Source: Mariprofundaceae bacterium
Lineage (GTDB): Bacteria; Pseudomonadota; Zetaproteobacteria; Mariprofundales; Mariprofundaceae
Length of the DNA: 64,000 bases
Assembly (NCBI GenBank): GCA_021772895.1
Contig: JAJFLC010000005.1
Location: forward strand, 1 to 64,000
Reading direction: 5' to 3'
Part shown: positions 63,407-64,000 of the stretch, piece after piece
Numbering within the stretch: the first letter of the stretch is position 1
How the letters are laid out: every line of letters begins with the position of its first letter
Program-made: the position numbers and the translations under genes
The notes under the pieces: generated by a model
Databases searched by the model: none
Told to the model about the DNA's origin: nothing
What the model saw: the letters and a program-made list of their open reading frames with translations, nothing else

Positions 63407-64000
63407 ATGGAAAACGCTCCCCTTTCCGTCACCGAACTGACCGCTGGCATTAAAAAACTTCTGGAACAAAACTATGCCAGCATTGAAGTGACAGGTGAGG
63501 TCTCACGTTTAACCAGACATGCCTCAGGCCACATCTATTTCACCATTAAAGATGCACATGCCTCCATTTCCGCAGTCATCTGGCGCTCTGCCGCAGTTCG
63601 ATTACACCTCCAACCCAAAGAAGGCGAAGCGTTTATCTTCACCGGCAGTCTCAGTGTATATGAACCACGCGGCACTTATCAGCTGGTCGTTCGCAAGGTT
63701 GAAGCGGTGGGTGCCGGGCAACTGGCTGCTGAATTTGAACACCGCAAAAAAATATTTTCGGAACGCGGCTGGTTTGATGCCAATCGTAAAATAAAGTCAA
63801 CAAAGCTACCCTCCCACATCGGCATCATCACCTCGCCCACTGCGGCAGCTTTTGAGGATGTAAAAAAAGTATTCACAACCCGTCCCGGTTGGCTTCAGTT
63901 CACGCTGGCTCCGGCAGTGGTTCAAGGTGACAGTGCTGCCAGCTCCATTTCTCATGCCGTTCATCAGCTCAATAACACACATGCAAAACCGGATTTAATC
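63407..64000 (+). CDS. xseA: Exodeoxyribonuclease VII large subunit XseA, N-terminal part
   Basis: 198 codons are open from the ATG at 63407 to the window edge. The N-terminal OB-fold region is clear (LSVTELTAGIKKLLEQNY, VTGEVSRLTRHASGHIYFTI, and Y-P-GTYQLVV). The catalytic-domain opening IGIITSPTAAAFEDV follows. With XseB it degrades single-stranded DNA. No strong ribosome site precedes the ATG. Confidence 0.93.
   Translation, partial: MENAPLSVTELTAGIKKLLEQNYASIEVTGEVSRLTRHASGHIYFTIKDAHASISAVIWRSAAVRLHLQPKEGEAFIFTGSLSVYEPRGTYQLVVRKVEAVGAGQLAAEFEHRKKIFSERGWFDANRKIKSTKLPSHIGIITSPTAAAFEDVKKVFTTRPGWLQFTLAPAVVQGDSAASSISHAVHQLNNTHAKPDLI

Overview
The window is 64 kb of a Gram-negative, proteobacterial chromosome. 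It carries Sec-type signal peptides, outer-membrane barrels (BcsC, a phosphate porin), a complete cbb3 oxidase set and a Pho regulon. A microaerophilic marine proteobacterium, possibly of the Zetaproteobacteria, would fit the cbb3 oxidase, periplasmic carbonic anhydrase and cellulose genes. That placement is an inference from gene content, not a phylogenetic result.

Layout. 1-2.2 kb: the start of a secreted Rhs/YD-type protein running off the left edge, then a gene-poor stretch with a 157-bp direct duplication that includes the 3' end of the next gene. 2.1-7.1 kb: EI24/CysZ-like membrane protein, a DUF2007 protein, the tldD-pmbA protease pair and a PfkB kinase. 7.2-16.4 kb: a CHASE-PAS-PAS hybrid histidine kinase, gpmI, an MFS transporter, a phosphotransferase-like/P-loop fusion and a PIN-PhoH ATPase. 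16.5-28.3 kb: tRNA-Gly and tRNA-Cys, then a complete cellulose operon on the minus strand (bcsO/P-like, bcsQ, fused bcsAB, bcsZ, bcsC, bcsD). 28.7-30 kb: tRNA-Leu, a DUF190 protein, a Crp/Fnr regulator and tRNA-fMet. 30-34 kb: a probable genomic island next to tRNA-fMet with a tyrosine recombinase, a structured non-coding stretch with repeated palindromes, a secreted SirB1-like transglutaminase-fold protein, an orphan Rhs tip with its own signal peptide and a small following gene that may be its immunity partner. 34.3-50.3 kb: respiratory and metal genes, namely a SafE-type membrane protein with two small partners, exported katG with divergent oxyR, a solitary CbiM-like membrane protein, ccoS-ccoI-ccoH-ccoG (minus) and ccoNOQP (plus). 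50.5-52.6 kb: a small hypothetical protein, a nucleoside deaminase and an alpha carbonic anhydrase. 52.6-63.3 kb: a phosphate block with phoR, phoB and a cyclic-nucleotide-domain protein (minus), then a phosphate-selective porin, pstS, pstC, pstA, pstB, phoU and an EAL-CBS protein (plus). The window ends inside xseA.

How the parts work together. Four Pho-box-like sites, each about 47-52 nt from a start codon, tie the phoBR operon, the porin, pstS and the EAL-CBS gene into one candidate regulon, so phosphate limitation may also alter c-di-GMP signalling. Cellulose synthesis, which normally needs c-di-GMP bound to the BcsA PilZ domain, is encoded in the same window. A near-consensus OxyR operator lies between katG and oxyR. 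The cbb3 maturation genes and the SafE locus share a pair of paralogous membrane-anchored proteins that I do not recognise; their position suggests a role in oxidase or copper maturation.

The most unusual parts are the island with the signal-peptide-bearing Rhs tip, the paired paralogs of the cbb3/SafE loci, two very small membrane peptides near the oxidase operon, and the uniform Pho-box placement. All calls come from reading the sequence; no database search was run.
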